Source of the DNA: Neorhizobium huautlense
GTDB taxonomy: Bacteria; Pseudomonadota; Alphaproteobacteria; Rhizobiales; Rhizobiaceae
DNA: 64,000 nucleotides
NCBI RefSeq assembly: GCF_002968575.1
Contig: NZ_PVBM01000010.1
Location: 1 to 64,000 of the forward strand
Reading direction: 5' to 3'
Below are positions 62,582 through 64,000 of the stretch, one piece after another (the stretch's first letter is position 1; every line of letters starts with the position of its first letter). The notes beneath the pieces were generated by a model, which made no database searches, was not told the DNA's origin, and saw only the letters and a list, made by a program, of their open reading frames with translations. The position numbers and the translations under genes are program-made.

Positions 62582-62606
62582 CCTGAATTCTCTCCTTGAG
62601 TTCTCG

Positions 62607-63800
62607 TCAATCTTCCTGCTGGCGCTCGCCCTTGCGAAACGGGCTGTGCTCGGACAGATACTCGTTCATGTATTCCACGTCCTGCCGCTCCCGTTCCAGA
62701 TAATCGGCAACCGCGCGGCGAAGCCCTGGATGGGCGATATAGTGCATGGAATGAGTGGTGACAGGCAGGTATCCGCGTGCCAGCTTGTGTTCTCCCTGCG
62801 CGCCGGCCTCGACCCGTTTGAGGCCCTTGGCGAGCGCAAAGTCGATCGCCTGGTGGTAACAGACCTCGAAATGCAGGAAGGGATGGTCTTCGATGCAGCC
62901 CCAATGCCGTCCGTAGAGCGCGTCCCCGCCGATGAAGTTGATCGCGCCGGCGATATATTTGCCCTCGCGCTTGGCCATCACCAGCAGGATGTCATCGGGC
63001 ATGCGCTCACCGACCAGGGAATAGAATGAGCGGGTCAGGTACGGGCGTCCCCATTTGCGGCTGCCCGTGTCCATATAGAAGCTGAAGAACTGGTCCCAGA
63101 TATCCTCGGTGAGGTCGTGGCCCGTCAGCCAGTCGATCGAAATGCCGTTGTCCAATGCCGCACGCCGCTCTTTCCTCAGTGCCTTGCGTTTGCGCGACGC
63201 GAGCGTTTCCAAGAAAGCCTCGTGATCGGCATAACCTTCGTTGATGAAGTGGAATTGCTTGTCCGTCCGGTGCAGGTAGTCAGCGTCCTCAAAGGCGGTG
63301 AGTTGGTTCTCCGGAATGAAGGTGACATGCGCGGACGAAATTCCAAGCTGGCGTGTCACCTCTTGAAGACCGGCTGCAAGCGTCAGCTCCGTCGTATCCC
63401 TGTCAGAACTTTCGGCGACGAGCAGTCGCGGTCCGGTCGCCGGGGTAAAGGGCACCGCGCACTGTAGCTTTGGATAATACCGGCCACCGGCCCGTTCGAA
63501 TGCGTCCGCCCAACCGTGATCGAAGACGTATTCTCCCTGGCTATGGCTTTTGAGATAGCCAGGAACGGCCCCGACCAGCGTGCCCTTGTCGTCCTCCAGG
63601 AGGAGGTGATGGCCTAGCCAGCCGGTCTTGGCGGTGGCGGAGCCTGATTCCTCAAGCGCGGAGAGGAAGGCGTGCGACAGAAAGGGGTTGTAGGGTGTCT
63701 GAGAAGAAGAGGACTTTGAGGTGCCTGAAAGGCGCGACCAGCTTTGCGGGCTGATCGCGCAGAAGGATTTTTCAATGCGGATGGTGAGATTGCCGGTCAT
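62607..63800 (-). CDS. COG3146-type protein, FemAB/GNAT-like
   Basis: A 397-residue protein of the DUF482/COG3146 family, which has a GNAT-like fold related to FemAB peptidyltransferases. Family blocks are YNPFLSHAFLSALEESGS at the N-terminus, TLASRKRKALRKERR, and the C-terminal FEVCYHQAIDFALAKGLKRVEAGAQGEHK. Start 63800 follows the usual N-terminus; a longer frame is unsupported. Its substrate is unknown; cell-envelope amino acid transfer is a speculation from FemAB. Confidence 0.88.
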   Translation of the reverse strand: MTGNLTIRIEKSFCAISPQSWSRLSGTSKSSSSQTPYNPFLSHAFLSALEESGSATAKTGWLGHHLLLEDDKGTLVGAVPGYLKSHSQGEYVFDHGWADAFERAGGRYYPKLQCAVPFTPATGPRLLVAESSDRDTTELTLAAGLQEVTRQLGISSAHVTFIPENQLTAFEDADYLHRTDKQFHFINEGYADHEAFLETLASRKRKALRKERRAALDNGISIDWLTGHDLTEDIWDQFFSFYMDTGSRKWGRPYLTRSFYSLVGERMPDDILLVMAKREGKYIAGAINFIGGDALYGRHWGCIEDHPFLHFEVCYHQAIDFALAKGLKRVEAGAQGEHKLARGYLPVTTHSMHYIAHPGLRRAVADYLERERQDVEYMNEYLSEHSPFRKGERQQED

Positions 63801-63810
63801 ATTCTCAAAT

Positions 63811-64000
63811 TTAAGCGGCGGGAGCCTCCCGCGGATCAAAACCTTCAAACGTCATTTGGTCTGCGTATTTATAGGTATGCTCGCGGCCGTTTACATCCCT
63901 TACGGTCCAGGTGATGACGGGAATTCCTGCTTGTCTCTGGGCGGTGATGAACGTGTTCGGCAGATGGGAATAGCGGTAGGAAATGAAATCCAGGCTGAGT
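63811..64000 (-). CDS. Glycerophosphodiester phosphodiesterase, C-terminal part
   Basis: The last 62 codons of a gene continuing beyond the window. The product reads LDFISYRYSHLPN, GIPVITWTVRD and YADQMTFEGFDP, matching the C-terminal end of the GDPD family. GDPDs cleave glycerophosphodiesters to glycerol 3-phosphate and an alcohol. The stop is ten bases before the COG3146 start. No more can be said without the left part. Confidence 0.78.
   Translation of the reverse strand, partial: LSLDFISYRYSHLPNTFITAQRQAGIPVITWTVRDVNGREHTYKYADQMTFEGFDPREAPAA

Overview
The window looks like chromosomal core sequence from an alphaproteobacterium of the order Hyphomicrobiales, family Rhizobiaceae or close to it. 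The evidence is high-GC coding sequence, an aapJQMP general amino acid transporter, an anti-Shine-Dalgarno small RNA of the αr14/NfeR1 type, DUF1127 mini-proteins, a class I PHB synthase with a phasin, homologues of mitochondrial complex I accessory proteins, and CTTGAC/CTTGCG-type sigma-70 promoters. I cannot name the species. About 66 protein genes, five tRNAs and one sRNA are supported. I see no rRNA operon, CRISPR array, prophage or complete insertion sequence.

Layout. 1-147: 3' end of a group II intron cut by the window edge. 189-5.1 kb: DUF815 ATPase, yajC, an NDUFAF3-like and an NDUFAF6-like protein, trmFO. The secD/secF genes expected after yajC are absent here. 5.1-6.4 kb: two DUF1127 mini-genes, the sRNA and tRNA-Leu. 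6.5-9.8 kb: trigger factor and an ABC-F ATPase. 9.8-16 kb: small membrane proteins, OsmC-like protein, GST, acetyltransferase, icd, an SPOUT RNA methyltransferase and murI. 16-21 kb: accessory-looking stretch with a DUF1127 protein, two LysE exporters around a GFA enzyme, and an orphan HerA-like ATPase. 21-23.5 kb: rpsD and sthA. 23.4-32.1 kb: a regulated operon for uptake and cleavage of gamma-glutamyl or related peptides (GntR regulator, binding protein, two permeases, gamma-glutamyltransferase-like enzyme, DUF1028 Ntn-hydrolase, fused double ATPase). 32.1-36.9 kb: radC, map, sfsA, phaC, a lipoprotein. 37-41.6 kb: alaC-type aminotransferase, hom, recJ. 41.6-45.4 kb: duplicated tRNA-Glu, gloA, double cold-shock protein, DUF192 protein, tRNA-Pro, NDUFS4-like protein, tRNA-Arg. 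45.4-54.7 kb: GT21-like glycosyltransferase, an unknown exported protein, aapJQMP, metC-like lyase, FAD monooxygenase. 54.7-64 kb: NDUFS6-like zinc protein, hydrolase, cysE, DUF3126, phasin, clpS-clpA, azlCD, HIT protein, a COG3146 protein and the 3' part of a glycerophosphodiesterase gene.

How the genes relate. Four genes (1.7, 2.1, 44.7 and 54.7 kb) are homologues of mitochondrial complex I assembly factors or accessory subunits. phaC and the phasin serve PHB storage. A TGC-N3-GCA motif of the kind bound by the PHB-sensing repressor PhaR lies before the phasin, sthA, both small DUF1127 genes and the sRNA region. It is an identical 16-mer, in opposite orientation, at the phasin and sthA. This suggests a carbon-storage and redox regulon not visible from gene order. 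The most distinctive sequence signals are the three-hairpin anti-SD sRNA, this shared motif, the group II intron tail, the missing secDF, and the tandem tRNA-Glu unit copied together with its promoter.
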